From NCBI GenBank assembly GCA_947034895.1, contig OX344761.1:84767447-84831446 (forward strand): a DNA stretch of 64,000 nucleotides, in the 5' to 3' direction. Source of the stretch: Rhytidiadelphus loreus (Eukaryota; Streptophyta; Bryopsida; Hypnales; Hylocomiaceae). Positions 1-12,600 of the stretch are shown in pieces (positions within the stretch are counted from its first letter, which is position 1; each line of letters opens with the position of its first letter). The notes under the pieces are model-generated. The model made no database searches and was not told the DNA's origin. It saw only the letters and a list, made by a program, of their open reading frames with translations. Position numbers and translations under genes: made by a program.

Positions 1-2
1 AC

Positions 3-665
3 TTGCGTGATAATATGTATGGCCCGGAGGGCGGACTTGCATTGGCTGAGACTCTGAAGCTGCACCCTGAGTTGAGGGAAGTCTACTTGAGTGATTTGGG
101 CTTGGAGGACGAAGGAGCTACTGCTGTGCTCAAGGCTCTTGCGGAGGTTGGTTCAAATGTAGAAGTCTTAGAGCTTGGTGGTAACGAAATCTCGCAGAAA
201 GCGGCTCCTGCTTTGGTGTCTTGCATTCGGGCATTGAAGTCTTTGAGGAGGTTGGTACTTTCCGAGAACGAGTTAAAAGACAAAGGTGCAGTGGCCGTTT
301 CCCAAGCATTGTTGGAAGGTCACGAGTCTCTGGAGGTTCTGGACCTTAGTGAGAACATGTTGGGCAGAATAGGTGCCGTAGCAGCTGCGCAAACAGTTGC
401 CAAGAAGAAAGCGTTCAAATTCTTGAATTTGAACTGTAATTATATTTCGGAAGGTGGACTGGAAGCTTTAAAAGAGACCCTTTCTAAGGGTTTAGCAGGA
501 CTCAAAGTACTGGGTCCCTTGGACGAGAACGACGAGGAAGGGGAAGGGGAAGGAGAGTCCGACGTTGAGGAAGAAGAAGAAGAAGATGAAGAAGAAGATG
601 ATGAAGAGGAGAGAGAGTGCCCTTGTTGCATAGGCAAAGCTCGTTTTGAAGATTTAGCGCTTTGA
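3..665 (+). CDS. RANGAP: Ran GTPase-activating protein (RanGAP), C-terminal part
   Basis: The frame is already open at the window edge, so the N-terminus, including any plant WPP targeting domain, lies outside. The visible 220 residues begin in the RanGAP-type leucine-rich repeat (LRDNMYGPEGG) and continue with LRR units of about 28-30 residues, for example LREVYLSDLGLEDEGA, VEVLELGGNEIS, LRRLVLSENELKDKGA and LEVLDLSENMLG. Next comes a strongly acidic stretch at about residues 175-207, as in other RanGAPs. The protein ends in a short tail, CPCCIGKARFEDLAL, before TGA. From family knowledge, RanGAP activates GTP hydrolysis by Ran, supporting nuclear transport and, in plants, division-plane marking at the nuclear envelope. 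No intron interrupts this part. The CPCC tail is not something I recall from other members. The family call is firm. Confidence 0.9.
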   Translation: MRDNMYGPEGGLALAETLKLHPELREVYLSDLGLEDEGATAVLKALAEVGSNVEVLELGGNEISQKAAPALVSCIRALKSLRRLVLSENELKDKGAVAVSQALLEGHESLEVLDLSENMLGRIGAVAAAQTVAKKKAFKFLNLNCNYISEGGLEALKETLSKGLAGLKVLGPLDENDEEGEGEGESDVEEEEEEDEEEDDEEERECPCCIGKARFEDLAL

Positions 666-1690
666 TGAAACTTTTGGATGCAGAGCTTCAACTATATTAC
701 CTATCGGGTGTTTGTGCGTGAACGGATCATATGGTATTGGAACCAGAGTACCTGACCCAGCTATGGAGCCGTGAGGCAACCCAGATCGGCGAGGGTGGAT
801 TGAACTAGGTTAGTGAACTATCTGACTTCCATGTTAGTGTTACGGTCAAATTGGACGCATATTGTGTCCTTCATTAGAGACATTACAAATTGTTCTCGTC
901 TCGTAGTATCTTTTCATCTGCGAGTTATAAAGTATTTGTGACCGGAGGGAAAATGTCACTCCTCCGACAGAGTTTTGTGAAGGACCCTCGATTTATGTTC
1001 CCATTGAGGCCTAGAATGATTTTTTCTTATGTTTCATTTTTTAGCACTTATAATATTAAATTGTTTTGTATGGTAATGATGTTACCGATGGTATCGCACT
1101 ATTCATTTGTAATGAGGCAAGAGCCATGTTTGCATCGGGGTTTGCATTTGTGATATTTTATGTTTGAACGTTCTGCTGTGCTTGGCTTATGTCTGCATAT
1201 TACGTTTAGTCCTTGACTTTGATAGCCACAAACAGATTGCTGTAATTCGATTTGCTCTCTTCCAATAGGTTTTTGACTGTCGAAAATGGCATTTTTTTTT
1301 GTCGTTTTTTGTCGACAACTTGATCAGACCATCAGACCAGTACGTTTATGGCCTTGGGCAATGTTGTCACTGTTGCCGACCGTTTCTTGAGTTTATGAGA
1401 GCGTTAGATACGTAAGTGATTGGTACCCTACAATTTATCCTCACAGTGCGTGCATGTACTTACCGCGCAAGTGGATTCAGCGTAGTACACTGAATAATAA
1501 TATTTTGTGTTGGTAACGCCAACCATGAACACTCGCACAAAATGTCCACAACGCTACTAATGTCACGAATGCTAGGCGTCAACTATTGTAGACTCTGGAT
1601 TAAGTAGAAGTTCATGAACAGTATCACATAGAAGTTCTTCAGCAGTATTGTGTGACTAACTCCAGACATCATTTATTACTGTTCAGGTAT
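666..1690. other. 3' flank of RanGAP gene, no gene seen
   Basis: This stretch follows the RanGAP stop codon and probably holds its 3' UTR and terminator. Short open frames here have no recognisable domains and no plausible splice context. I see no RNA gene or repeat. Confidence 0.5.
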
Positions 1691-1691
1691 A

Positions 1692-2489
1692 GTGACGAAT
1701 TCATCATGCTCAGTTCTAATGTGTTCAACTAAGCAAACTCAGGTGAAGTGTGACAGTGTGACAGTGATAGTATGGATGACGGCTAACTATCCAGCGTTGA
1801 GAAGGTTCAATCGATTGCTGGCCGATATGCGTATTCCTTTCTTATCATTAGTTTGGTGTGTTCGGTATCTAATTATGATACTTTTATATCTAAGTTACGT
1901 TTGGTGAGCGACGCAGCAAGTTGTACGAGATCTAGACCTTCTATCTCTAGTATTTGAGTGGTTGTCAGATACTAGTGCTCATAGTATTTGTTACTTGAGT
2001 ATTGCAAAATTTACTATACCTCAGAGATTCTTTGATTCAACTTGGGTGAGGTGGTTCATGTCTCTACGTACCAACGTCATAGCCTCCGTGATTCTCAACG
2101 GCGTTGTAGGGAGAGCCATTGAACTTAAAAAACATCTCCCCTGTCCGACTCTACCCTTTGAGGATTTCAAGTACGAACTCACTGGCGTCAGTTTATGTAA
2201 CCGCAATTGGACAACGAGCCAGATGTTCGGTGCCAATGCTAGTGTGCTCTTGGAAGGTTCAAGAGACAAAGTACTGTACGTGTTCAACCAAAAAAATCTG
2301 CAGAAGGTCCGGGCAAAACTGATTCGAACCAACACTGTAGGAATATTTGGGTGGCTTCATTGGTATAGGCTCATTTATAGGCTCATTTACATACAGTCAT
2401 CCTCGATATCTGTTACCCCGACAAGTGTAAAAATCGCATGTGTTAAGTGCTCCCCAAAAAATTCCAAAAATACACTACTAAGTTGTTAA
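1692..2489 (+). other. Unassigned open frames, possible gene relic
   Basis: Two adjacent frames (1692-1907 and 1962-2489) are open in a patch that is less AT-rich than its right flank. The longer one opens on TTG, and its first ATG is about 30 codons in. Its translation, including the part around LPFEDFKYELTGVSLC, matches no family I recognise. There are no clear splice sites or signal peptide. The opposite strand and another plus frame are also partly open, so this may be chance or the remnant of an old gene. Confidence 0.15.
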
Positions 2490-2685
2490 TTGTTAAGAGA
2501 ATTTATAAAAATCATGTTCCCCTTTTCAAAGAATTCACCTCGATAATTGTTAATTTGGATGAAAGTGAAGCTATGAAAATTTATACCTTGGGATGAAATT
2601 GAATTAGGTTCATCACCTAGTGTACATATCATGTTGTAGTTGGCATTAATAGAAGTATTGTATATAGTTCACAGTGCCTTCACAC

Positions 2686-2780
2686 ATCATCCATTTCACA
2701 TTATGCATTGTGTAATATAAGTATTGTATTAGGTTATCATCCATTCCACATTATGCATTGTGTAATATAAGTATTGTATA
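2686..2780. repeat. Two-copy 50-bp tandem repeat
   Basis: A 45-bp block at 2686-2730 recurs at 2736-2780 with essentially one change (ccatttcaca against ccattccaca). Both copies contain ttatgcattgtgtaatataa. A more decayed relative of the unit's end (gtattgtatatag) lies on each side. Confidence 0.9.
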
Positions 2781-2872
2781 TAGCTCGTAGTATCTTTACA
2801 CATGCATTGCACATTTTGCATTGTACATACAATACTAGGCGTAAATTCCATCAAGCAATTTACATTTGAATG

Positions 2873-3147
2873 TTGTGCCATTTGAGGATTTAGCAATGTT
2901 ATGATGTGACAAATTTGTGATTGGATGATTTAGAGAGGCTTGAAGTTTAGGTCTACAATGGGGAAGGGCTCTAAAATTACTTTGGTGCAAAAAAAAACTC
3001 TCTATATTCTAATTTTGTGCCATTTGAGGATTTAGAAATATTGTGATGTTGTGATAGATTTGTGATTAATTTGATGATTTAGAGAGGCTAAAGGTTTAGA
3101 CCTACCAATAGGGAAGGGCATTAAAATTATTTTGGTGCAAAAGAAAG
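2873..3147. repeat. Tandem duplication of about 140 bp
   Basis: The block starting ttgtgccatttgaggattta at 2873 repeats from about 3014. Both copies carry gatgatttagagaggct, then gggaagggc, and end in ttttggtgcaaaa. The copies differ by scattered substitutions and small insertions or deletions, so the duplication is not recent. Confidence 0.85.
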
Positions 3148-3284
3148 AGATCCTTCAATATTGTGAGGTTTGTGTACAAAAATCTTATCAAACTATTTTA
3201 AATCCTTTCTTCTATTACATTTAGATGTATGATGACATTTATATCTTATGTATTTTCATCCTTTATTTATATAATTGTTATTGT

Positions 3285-3447
3285 TGTTAATTCCAAAGTT
3301 AGATAATACTAGGTTAGATAACAGTTTGCTAATTCCAAAGTTAGGTAACACTAGGTTAGATAATACTTTGTTAATTCCAAAGTTAGATAACACTTTGTTA
3401 GTTCGAAAATTAGATAACACTTTGTTAATTCCAAAGTTGGATAAGAC
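3285..3447. repeat. Minisatellite with 30- and 42-bp units
   Basis: Units built on ttaattccaaagttagataa recur five times, some followed by an extra 12 bases (cactaggttaga-type). This gives a higher-order mixture of 30- and 42-bp units. Because both lengths are multiples of three, the array makes a spurious open frame of repeats like LIPKLDNT. I do not regard that frame as a protein. Confidence 0.85.
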
Positions 3448-3456
3448 TATTATTGT

Positions 3457-3608
3457 TGTAATTTTTTTAAATGGATTTTAGGTGAAGTCCATTGCAATAT
3501 TGAAACCATGTTTTTATGTCAACAGTAGTTCAACATAACACCATTATTGACATAAAAACATGGATTTGTTGCAATGGATGTCACCTAAAATCCGTTTTAA
3601 AAATTACA
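3457..3608. mobile_element. Fold-back (hairpin) MITE-like element
   Basis: The left arm (3457-3522) and right arm (3546-3608) are inverted copies around a loop of about 23 bases. The outer ends read tgtaattttttt and aaaattaca. Inner landmarks are ggattttaggtga against tcacctaaaatcc, and catgtttttatgtcaa against ttgacataaaaacatg. It directly abuts the minisatellite. There is no coding capacity. Confidence 0.8.
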
Positions 3609-5159
3609 GAACATCACTTAAAATGTGGGTTTCTTATAGTGTAAGTGTTATTCATGTGAATGTTGCAAATTGTTTATACTACCTTCCATAAGTGTTAAAA
3701 GTGCTAACACCACATAAGTGTTATAAGTTTCTTTGCTCCCAAGTGTTAATAGATATCAAGGGTGGACTGTATATTCATGAATAAGTCAATTGACTTGGTC
3801 ACTGTCCCCTTGTCACTTGCTTTTTATTTCCACATACTTGATCATGAGTCAAAATACTTTGTCTAAATATCACTAGATTTTATTTTGCTTCATATGACTA
3901 TGTGGTGTGGTAATATTTCACACAATAAGTTAACCACACCTAATTTCAATTGTTTTCTAGAACTAACCACAACAAATTCTTGCCTAAAATGTACTCTCAC
4001 TATTCATGAGAGTCTATGGTCAATTTTAGTAATATTGCCTATTTTTAGTGCATTGAAAACTCATAGTTTATTTATACTATGTCTTAAAAATGCATTCTAA
4101 GATAATCTAGAATCCTCTTTTGACTACCAACAAGATCCCACCAAAAAAATTCAACATAATAATGGGAACCTTGTTGAATTGCTTATAAGTGCAATTTTAG
4201 GTGTAGACCTTAAGGTTGTTTTTTGAAAAAACATTTTTGTAGTAGAGCCCTAGAGGGTATTTTTTGGTTCACTATCATAGCCTTTTGTGAATTGCCTAAA
4301 TTCTTCATTGTGAAGTTGGCTTCTCTTACAAGGTGGTTATAAATCAATTATACTAATTCTCGATAATTGTGCTAGTCACCACCTTATTAGTTAATAAGTG
4401 TAGATGACCTTGATAGTCAAAGAGTGGGTAAAATACATTTTTGTAAACTCACAAGACAAAATATTAGTGCAACATTGTAGACAAGATCTTTGCATAACTT
4501 TAGTTTGATTCTTCAATTCAAACACCTAGGTCTAGTGAACATTCGTGAAAATAGGAGAATTGCCAATTTAAGACATTAATTGCTACTTTGAAGAGCTTGA
4601 GGGAGCGAACTATTATCAACATATTCATTAACTAATTGGCCCCCTAATTTGTTTTGAATACAACCTTTACACCTCTAAAGGTGAACTTGGTTTTTTAGGC
4701 CTAAAGTGACCACATTGATTTATCCTGTTAGTCGAGGTACAAAATTAGTATCTCTACAAAATTAATTTTTTTGTACAAAAATATAAAATAGGACAATGAT
4801 ATTTCAACCTATACCAAGTTAACCTTTTCACAAACATTGTGACTTTGGTGAATTATTGTGACGTGTAGTAATAGGATAAATGAGTGTAATTGAGGAAGAT
4901 TTCACATATTGCATTAGATTTTCCTTGAGATTTGGAATCAATCATAAAACATAGGAATTCAAAATCAATACAATCATTACAATATCCTTGAAAGTTGATA
5001 GCAGCCAATGAAATCAATGCCCATGAACTCACTCATTCAAATTCATTTACAATTCTAGAGAGGTGCAAATTACTTTCCACAAACTAACTTAATCCTTGAA
5101 CACCTCAATCCTCATTGAGATTTTTGGACACTTTCTTATATTTTTGTACAAATATATTA
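3609..5159. other. AT-rich intergenic DNA
   Basis: No gene or RNA is seen. The part around 4775-4920 resembles 20630-20770 (for example ttgtgactttggtgaattattgtgac against gtgtgactttgataaattggtgtcac), so old dispersed repeats make up at least part of it. Confidence 0.5.
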
Positions 5160-5660
5160 CTTGGCCTAATTTCATCAAATTGGTCTTTAAGGAAAAATGA
5201 ATTTTTGATATTCAAATATTCCTTCGGCTAAATGAAAAGTTATTCCATCCAAACTAGAGACTTTAGAGCTATGAGGAGTTAACTTTGGAAGGACATTGAA
5301 ACCAAAAAGATGTCAATGGATGACTTTCCAAATTACTTTAGAAATAAAATGCACCCTTTCATGAAAAAATTGAATCATTTTTAGAAAAGCACTTATGTGA
5401 CAGGTCTTGTATAACATTGTATAACCATCCAATGGTCCTTCCCATGCTGGAAAAGTATCATGCCTCTGTAGATGCTTGGGAGAGACTTTTAAGATAACCC
5501 AAGGATTGGGGTTGGTCCAAGAGCCAATTTTGTTCATTGTAGAAGTCATATAAAACAACTTTTTTCTCCATATAATACAATTTTGTTCACTGTAGAAGTC
5601 CCCTTTTCAAGGATGGTGAAGGGACCCTGCCTCATTCGTAACCAATGTAATGTGTATGAT
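5160..5660. repeat. Dispersed repeat fragments shared with 16.5 kb and 57.1 kb
   Basis: The sequence around 5165-5290 (taatttcatcaaattggtc, later atgaaaagttatt) resembles 57090-57190. The stretch 5405-5650 (acattgtataacca, ttgttcactgtagaagtccc, aagggacc) resembles 16540-16730. Both pairs are diverged but collinear, which suggests relics of one or two transposon families. Confidence 0.6.
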
Positions 5661-5829
5661 GTTTGGCAATTTGGTCAAGGGGAGGCACCAAAACTTTCTG
5701 TCGGAGACTCTCTACAGTATCTTATTCCCCAAAACGACCGTACAAGACACTCAATGCCAATAATACTCTATTTTTATACGGGTATAATCAAGGAAGCTTG
5801 ACTTGGTATACGCTAAGAAGCTTCCTCGC

Positions 5830-6666
5830 AACTCCCCCCACCCCACCTTATCTTTCGCTCGTCGGATAGTCCAACGAAAAAACTGCCGTCGTGTTCGACA
5901 TAGGTCAGTTCAGCTAACCAAAACAAGCATTCGTCGACGAGGCTTGGTGGAGGGGACAAAAGGATCATCTCTTGTGGTGGCAGGAATCTCTTACACTCCC
6001 GGACGCGTTGGAAGAAAATTCTTCAGGTGCGTGAAGAAATCTTGATCGATTTTATTCAAGTTTCGATTCTTTGTGAGCATCTGTTTTGGTTGAGAAAATC
6101 GATGCGATCGGACGAGCATCGCGGTTTGTGGAATTTGGTGGAGTGTGATTGTCAGGGGCGTGGAATGTGAGGCTTGTGGTTTTGTGTGTAACGAATTAGA
6201 GAAGAAGTTTCAGAGTTTTGTTGTGACACGCATTTTGGAGGTTTTGGCGTCGATTTTTATGGGAGTTTGTTTTGTTTCTTGAGATTTGAGACTTGGGGTT
6301 TTTCTTGTTTTTTAAGCCTTGTGTAGTTTGATCTTTTGACATTGAGGAAGCGATGGAAAATCACTCTCTGTAGCATCAGAATTGTTGAGATGTTGATTTG
6401 TTGAGATGCCAGGGGTTGAGGGAGAAGAGTTTTTCTTGTTGTGTTTTAGGTGATTGCTCTTGTTCGCATTTCTGTTTAAGATTTTGGTTTAATTCCCACC
6501 GAATCAATTTAGCGCAGTTTGGAGTCGGGAGTTGATAGAGGGAGCGCTGTTTTTAATTTAAATTGACTGTTTGATGTGTTTTTGTTTGGACAGAATACAC
6601 AGGGTCGACTTGAGGTGTTCGATCTTGGATTGAGGCAAAGAGTTTTGCTTGTTTGTTAGGAGAGGG
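5830..6666 (+). promoter_or_regulatory. 5' leader and promoter region of the glutamyl endopeptidase gene
   Basis: Base composition changes here from AT-rich to near-genic. A plausible donor (ttcag/gtgcgt at 6026) and acceptors (gtttggacag at 6591, cttgtttgttag at 6659) suggest one or more leader introns. In the coding frame a stop at 6631-6633 precedes the chosen ATG if the DNA is read unspliced. If 6026 is spliced to 6660, an Arg/Ser-rich frame from 5803 joins the coding frame, but it has no ATG and is preceded by TGA. Confidence 0.45.
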
Positions 6667-9600
6667 ATGGGAATTCACTCTGTGCAGAATCTGGCTTCTG
6701 TAGCAAGGATGGAGTCTGCAACAGGAGCTGCTACAGGCGGAACGAACCATGCAAACAGTGCGTATTTTTTTCTCATCGAAATTGTTGTAGACATTCTAAT
6801 TGGAAAGTGTTTTCTCTGTTGAGTATTAGTATATAAGGTTGGAATGATCTATGCAATTCTTGTTGCGTGAATGTACGTGTTCCAATATGTATGTTTTTGT
6901 CCAGCGGGCATTGCTTTGTCATGCGCCGTAACTCTTTTCAAAAAATCTACAGCCATGGGGAATTTTCGTACAAGCGAAGAGTGTGTGAAGAAGAACATCA
7001 GAAATTGGAGAGAATAAGTCCACAACGTGTATGTTGGATCAATTTATTTGAAACGATAGCCATTGATTCGCTTTTAGGTCAGCTTTCTTATTATTGTGCA
7101 GCCGAATGGATTACTGATAGGGACGGATTGCAATAGCACTGTATGAGCATTGCCATTGTTGACAATGTACAGCATTTAGAGTTCTCCTTGCCTGCCCTAA
7201 TAGAACCAGCAAGTGAATTTTACTTCTTAAATTTATACGAAATAGGATCATAAGCTGGCCTGGTTTCAACTTTTTAATCGCTCCTGTAATGGAAGCCAGA
7301 CATACAGTTTGAATTCCGGATGCCCTCTCAGCGTACCAGATTTTTCTTAAGAGACATTAAGGCACTTGGAAGAGTTGAAAGCGCACGCATCGTTGAGTTC
7401 GTTCCCAGTTGAGTCTAGCCATCGACTGGCTGTAATATGTTGAAAATTCAACCAAATGTGAGGGTTTACACACGGTCTAGTGCACACACCATTTTCTGCT
7501 ACCTTATATTTTTGTTAGCATCCGTAATGCCTTCACGAGAGTAAGCAATCCACAGGAATTTGTGTTATAGAGCAAACCTTTTTCTTTGTTTCTCTCAAAG
7601 ATCACGTGTCGATATTCCTTTTCATTTATATTCGTGTCCATGTGGAATCGAATGAGTTGGATTGGCCAGTTCTGCAGATTCGACTGGATAGTGAAGAGTA
7701 GATTTATCAACGAAGAAATCGTGTCATCATGCATGTGAGTGTGAGTGCAAAAAATGAGGCAGAAAAGAAATCGAAGAAGCAGAAAAAGAAAAAGAGAAAG
7801 AATGGTTCCATTGCGCAGATCTCATTCAGGCATGTTAAATGGATCGGGTATGAGATGCTGCAAATAGGGAGTACTCTATGGATCATTATTAATTTCATGC
7901 TAACAACTGTTGAAGAATTTTTGTATTTTCATCATCATGGCTACCTTGTGTCTTGGGACTTATGCATTTTTACAGTTAATTTTAGCTCATTGTGTGGAGC
8001 TAATTGTGATGCATTGCTAGATCACATTCTTAATTGAAGTCTTTTTAGATGTACTTCAATTAGTGTGGAAGTTTTTTTCTGTGAGAAGCGCTTCATGTTT
8101 TTCTACTATTTCTCAACATTTGGGAGGATCAATGACATATTTCCCATCTGTGTCACTACTTCTTGTTTTGGTTTATAATTGTAAACTTGTTTCTCTTTTG
8201 GATTTTACTTGTTCCTCTAAGAAAGCGCTTGGAGTCCACGCACCATCCTACTTCGATGCTGAAATTTTGTCTCATGTTTGTTTAGTACAAGGAGCAGAGA
8301 ATGGGTATCAGATTCCACCAGAAGACATCAGGGTAATTGTTGATGCACCTCCAACTCCGAGCCTCTCTTTTTCTCCGACCAAAAAGCACATTCTGTACAT
8401 GCAGCGACGGTCGTTACCACCGCTGTCGGACATTGCAAGGCCAGAGTTAAAGCTGGCTGGGATGCGCATCGATCCCGAGTACAATATGAGGAGCCGGATG
8501 TAAGTGTATTTCTTCATTTTATTTATTTTTGGCAAAGCTGTCAGCATCGATATTGCCCTTTCCATACGTTCTGGACCTATGATTTTAGCTGAAAATAGTT
8601 TCTTTATGAGCGTGAATTTCTTCGTTGTCTCGTTTCTTGATGTCTGTGGGACAAAGCTCTTATACAGGTCATTCTATACAGGCATCAACATACACAAGGT
8701 TCTTGATAGCAATACCCTAGGCGAGGAGCTTGTCATGACTGGAGTTCCAGAAGGATCCAGGATCAATTACTGTTGCTGGTGAGGTTACCGGACATGCTCT
8801 GCTAGTGCAGTTCCATCTCATCCTATAGTTTCTGCTTAGAAGTGGGTATCTTATCCACTCACAAGTTTATTTCAAGTTTATTTCTGCTCTTCTTGAATCA
8901 CCTTTTAATGATGAACTGTGTTTGCTGAAGGTCACCAGATGGCTACCATTTTGCGTTCAGTGTCCGAGAGCCGGATCAGGTACGAAATATTGTCTTGCTT
9001 TCTACTGTTACTCGCATATCTTAAGGCCCTTTAGCCACCTAGGCTGCATCAAGAGGGTAGAATCGCCGAATATCTGCAATTGGAATGCAGGATTGAATTT
9101 CCATAATCGAATATTTATTTTGTAGTTCCAAAGATTTATGCGATCGAAATATATAAAATTTGAAATCCACGAGAAACTTTTGGTCAGAAACTTTTGGTTT
9201 TGAGATTTGAACTTATTTTAAGCCCGATTCTACCATGCTCTTAAGTTGTTGTCCTCAGCACTAGATATGTCAGACTCAGTTCGAATTTCTTACGTGATGT
9301 TTAGCTGCGACCCATGTATGGGTTTGATTCACACTTAATGAGCTCTGCTTGACTCTCAAGGAACGCTCATGAGCTGAACGTCCCTCCCTTGCACTGGTTA
9401 CTTACAGGGCGACGGTCCTTCGACGTTGCCTAGTCTATGGGTTACGGACGTTGAAACCGGAAAGGCGAGGCAGCTCCTTGGTGCCCCAGAATATGCGCTC
9501 AACACCATCCTTGAACAGTTGAACACCATCCTTTGACATCCTTTGACATCTTTGTGTTCTCTTTCTTCATCTTTTTCTTCTTCCGTCAGAATTTAATTTA

Positions 9601-12600
9601 ATTGCTGATCACGAATAATTGAATTTGACTATAAACTATTCTACATTTGCCTTGCAGATTTTCCTGGATAGACGATACGAGTCTTGTGGCATGCACAGTC
9701 CCTCCAGTTCGTGGTGCACCTCCGAAGAAGCCCTTAACCCCGGCGGGTCCGAAGATTCAATCAAATGAAACTAAGGCAGTAATGCAGAATCGAACATACT
9801 CGGATTTGCTGAAGGATTCTCATGATGAGAATTTGTTCGAGTATTATGCAACATCGCAAGTAGTAATCGTCTCCCTGGATGGACAAGCACATCGAATTGG
9901 ACCTCCAGCTTTGTATTTAGATGTCGAAGCCTCTCCTGATGGTCATTTTCTTATCGTTCAGTATCTACATCGGCCATATTCTTTCATTGTAACCAGCGGT
10001 AGATTTCCTAAAAAGGTTCAGGTGTGGCGGCCCAATGGAGAGATTGTCAAAGAAATATGTGACTTGCCACTTGCTGAGGACATTCCAATCTCTTTCGATA
10101 GTGCAAGGAAGGGTCGTCGCTCAGTGAATTGGCGAAGTGATAAGCCAGCCTCTCTATATTGGTAAGGCGATAATCACTCCGTCGCATAATTGTACCCTGC
10201 TTGGCCAGTGGCTAATAATGTCGATGTCATTGACATTATAATCCCTCTTTCAAGTTGTGATGGGAATTGAGGATTCTATGCTTATGGAAGATCTGGGACA
10301 ATTGCTGCATACAGGATTTCTGGATGCATGTTTTCTCTAACATAAATGATCCTGTAACCAGGGTGGAAGCACAAGACGGCGGTGACCCCAAAAATGAAGT
10401 GTCACCTCGGGATATCGTATACACTGAACCGGCTGAAGGTGGTTCACCTCAAGTGGTTGCAGGAACAGATCTTCGTTATCAGTACGTTTCCTCGACACAG
10501 TAGCAATATCTTACACGATTGTATAACCTCATGTGCTGCATTCATTGGATTGCTGTGTCACTTGTTAAGCAATTTATAGAAGGGTAAAAGACTTTGATTT
10601 GTGATAGATTTTTTGAATTGTTGGATATTATTTTAGTGCAAGATCTCTCAGGTGATGCATGTTTTCGTGAGGAGTTTGTCGTTAGGTTCAATATTCTCTA
10701 TAACAAGGAATTTCTGCGATTTGAAAGAAATGTTTTCATGTTCAACCTTCGGTGTTACGAGATTAATCGGTGGTATGCAGGCTTTTTTCCTGTTTATGTA
10801 TGCATTTACTACTCCGGAGTACTCTTTTTCGAGTGTGTTTCATCTCTGCATAGGATTCACGGCCTTTGAGATATGTTTTTACTGATTCTTGTGTATGAGA
10901 TGTTCCCTCATTCTAACTGTTATACCTTTTGGCGAGGCTCACCTGTACAGAGGCATTTTTTGGGGTGATGAAAATCTTGCATTGCTCTACGATTATTGGT
11001 ACAAGACTCGAAAGACTCGCACTTGGATCGTGAGCCCTGGCAACCCAGATCAGGAAAAACGTATATTGTTTGAACGATCTTCTGAGGATGTTTATGGAGA
11101 CCCTGGCTCGCCAGTCAAACGCCAGTCAAGTTTAGGAACATACGTGGTTGCTCAATTTAGGAACTCGGCTGGCAAGAAGTGTTTACTACTGGATGGCTAT
11201 GGTGCAACTCCTGCTGGAAACATTCCATTCTTGGACCTCCTTGACATGTAAGGATCTCCTTATCAATTTCCATTCACGTTATCAAATTCATAACCATGCT
11301 TGATAGCTCTGTGTTACTCTTCTGAGTGAGCCCAAGAATTGCATGTTTAAAAAAAATCTTTGAATACCCTAGCAATGTTCATTTTTTAAAGCTCAAACCA
11401 ATTGCTATATAGAATCAGTTATTTGCAATACGAAATCAGCTACTGTTTTTGTGTCAGCGGCGCCTTTGTGCTTCAATATCGGCGCCTACACTGAAGTGAC
11501 GTACCTGCATTGAAAATCTAACATTCATTCAATGCAGAGAGACAGGAGAGAAGGAGCGTATCTGGCAGAGCGTGAAAGAGAAGTATTATGAAAACATGGC
11601 TGTTTTGATGGCTCCGAAAGGGGATCAAGATTTGACACTTGACAGTCTCAAAATTGTCATCTCAAGAGAGTCTCAAACGGAGCCCCCGCAGTACTACGTT
11701 GTATGTTGGCCCGAGAAAAGGGAGACACAGATCACCAATTTTCCTCACCCTTATCCCCAGTTAAAGGATCTAAAGAAGGAGATAATACGGTATGCAAGAT
11801 CGGACGGTGTCCAGCTGACTGCAACTTTATACACACCACCTGGTTATGATCCGGCTAAAAACGGACCAGTTCCGACTCTAATGTGGGCCTATCCTCGAGA
11901 GTTCAAAAGCAAAGATAATGCGAGCCAAATGAGGGGTTCTCCATTCGCTTTTGCCGGCATAGGGTCCACATCTCCGCTTTTATGGTTGACTAGAGGGTGA
12001 GGAATCGTCGAATACAATCTAGAGGTTATGGTTATGTGTGTTTGAAATATCGTATTCAATTATACATTCAATTAGTATTTTTGCGATCAATAGCAAGGGC
12101 TAGATGTGTGCTCAGCTTTGCACTCTCATATCTTGATATTCGAATCCTAATTAGTCAAGAACCGACTCTTAATGCAATTTTGTTCTCAAAAGAGGTAATT
12201 AAAGCTGATGTATTATTTCAATGGTGACTGGGAATTTATCGGTTGTGCAGGTTTGCAATTCTTGATGGACCAACAATGCCAATTATTGGTGAAGGTGACG
12301 AGGAACCCAATGAAAGGTTTGATCAACACGCTTTCAGGCCCATTTTGTTGCGTAGTTTGTCATTATCGGGACTGCTACATCTTGTATCCAAAGTGAGATT
12401 TTTTTTTCCAAGAAATGGGTCTAGTAGCTCCTGGATTATTCAGTTCAGGAAATTCGTACCAAAGCTGAATTTTTGCATGGATGAAATCATCTAATGTTAC
12501 ATTCTTGCTCAGGTATGTTGAGCAACTGGTAGCAAGTGCACAAGCTGCTGTGGATGAAGCAGTCAAGCGAGGGGTATGTTCCGACTACTCGAGAAAAGTC

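Noticed and set aside
440..691. Minus-strand frame with a long poly-Ser run
   Set aside because: It is the antisense shadow of the acidic Glu/Asp codons of RanGAP.
2021..2335. Minus-strand frame of 104 codons opposite the unassigned plus frame
   Set aside because: There is no recognisable domain and several frames are open over the same stretch, so it is not informative.
3275..3481. Open frame encoding repeats like LIPKLDNT
   Set aside because: It is generated by the 30/42-bp minisatellite. The unit lengths are multiples of three, and there is no start context, splice support or known family.
7729..8037. Lys-rich frame between endopeptidase exons 1 and 2
   Set aside because: It lies inside intron 1 (6758-8285). 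Exons 1 and 2 join in phase without it, and the Lys run comes from an A-rich stretch.
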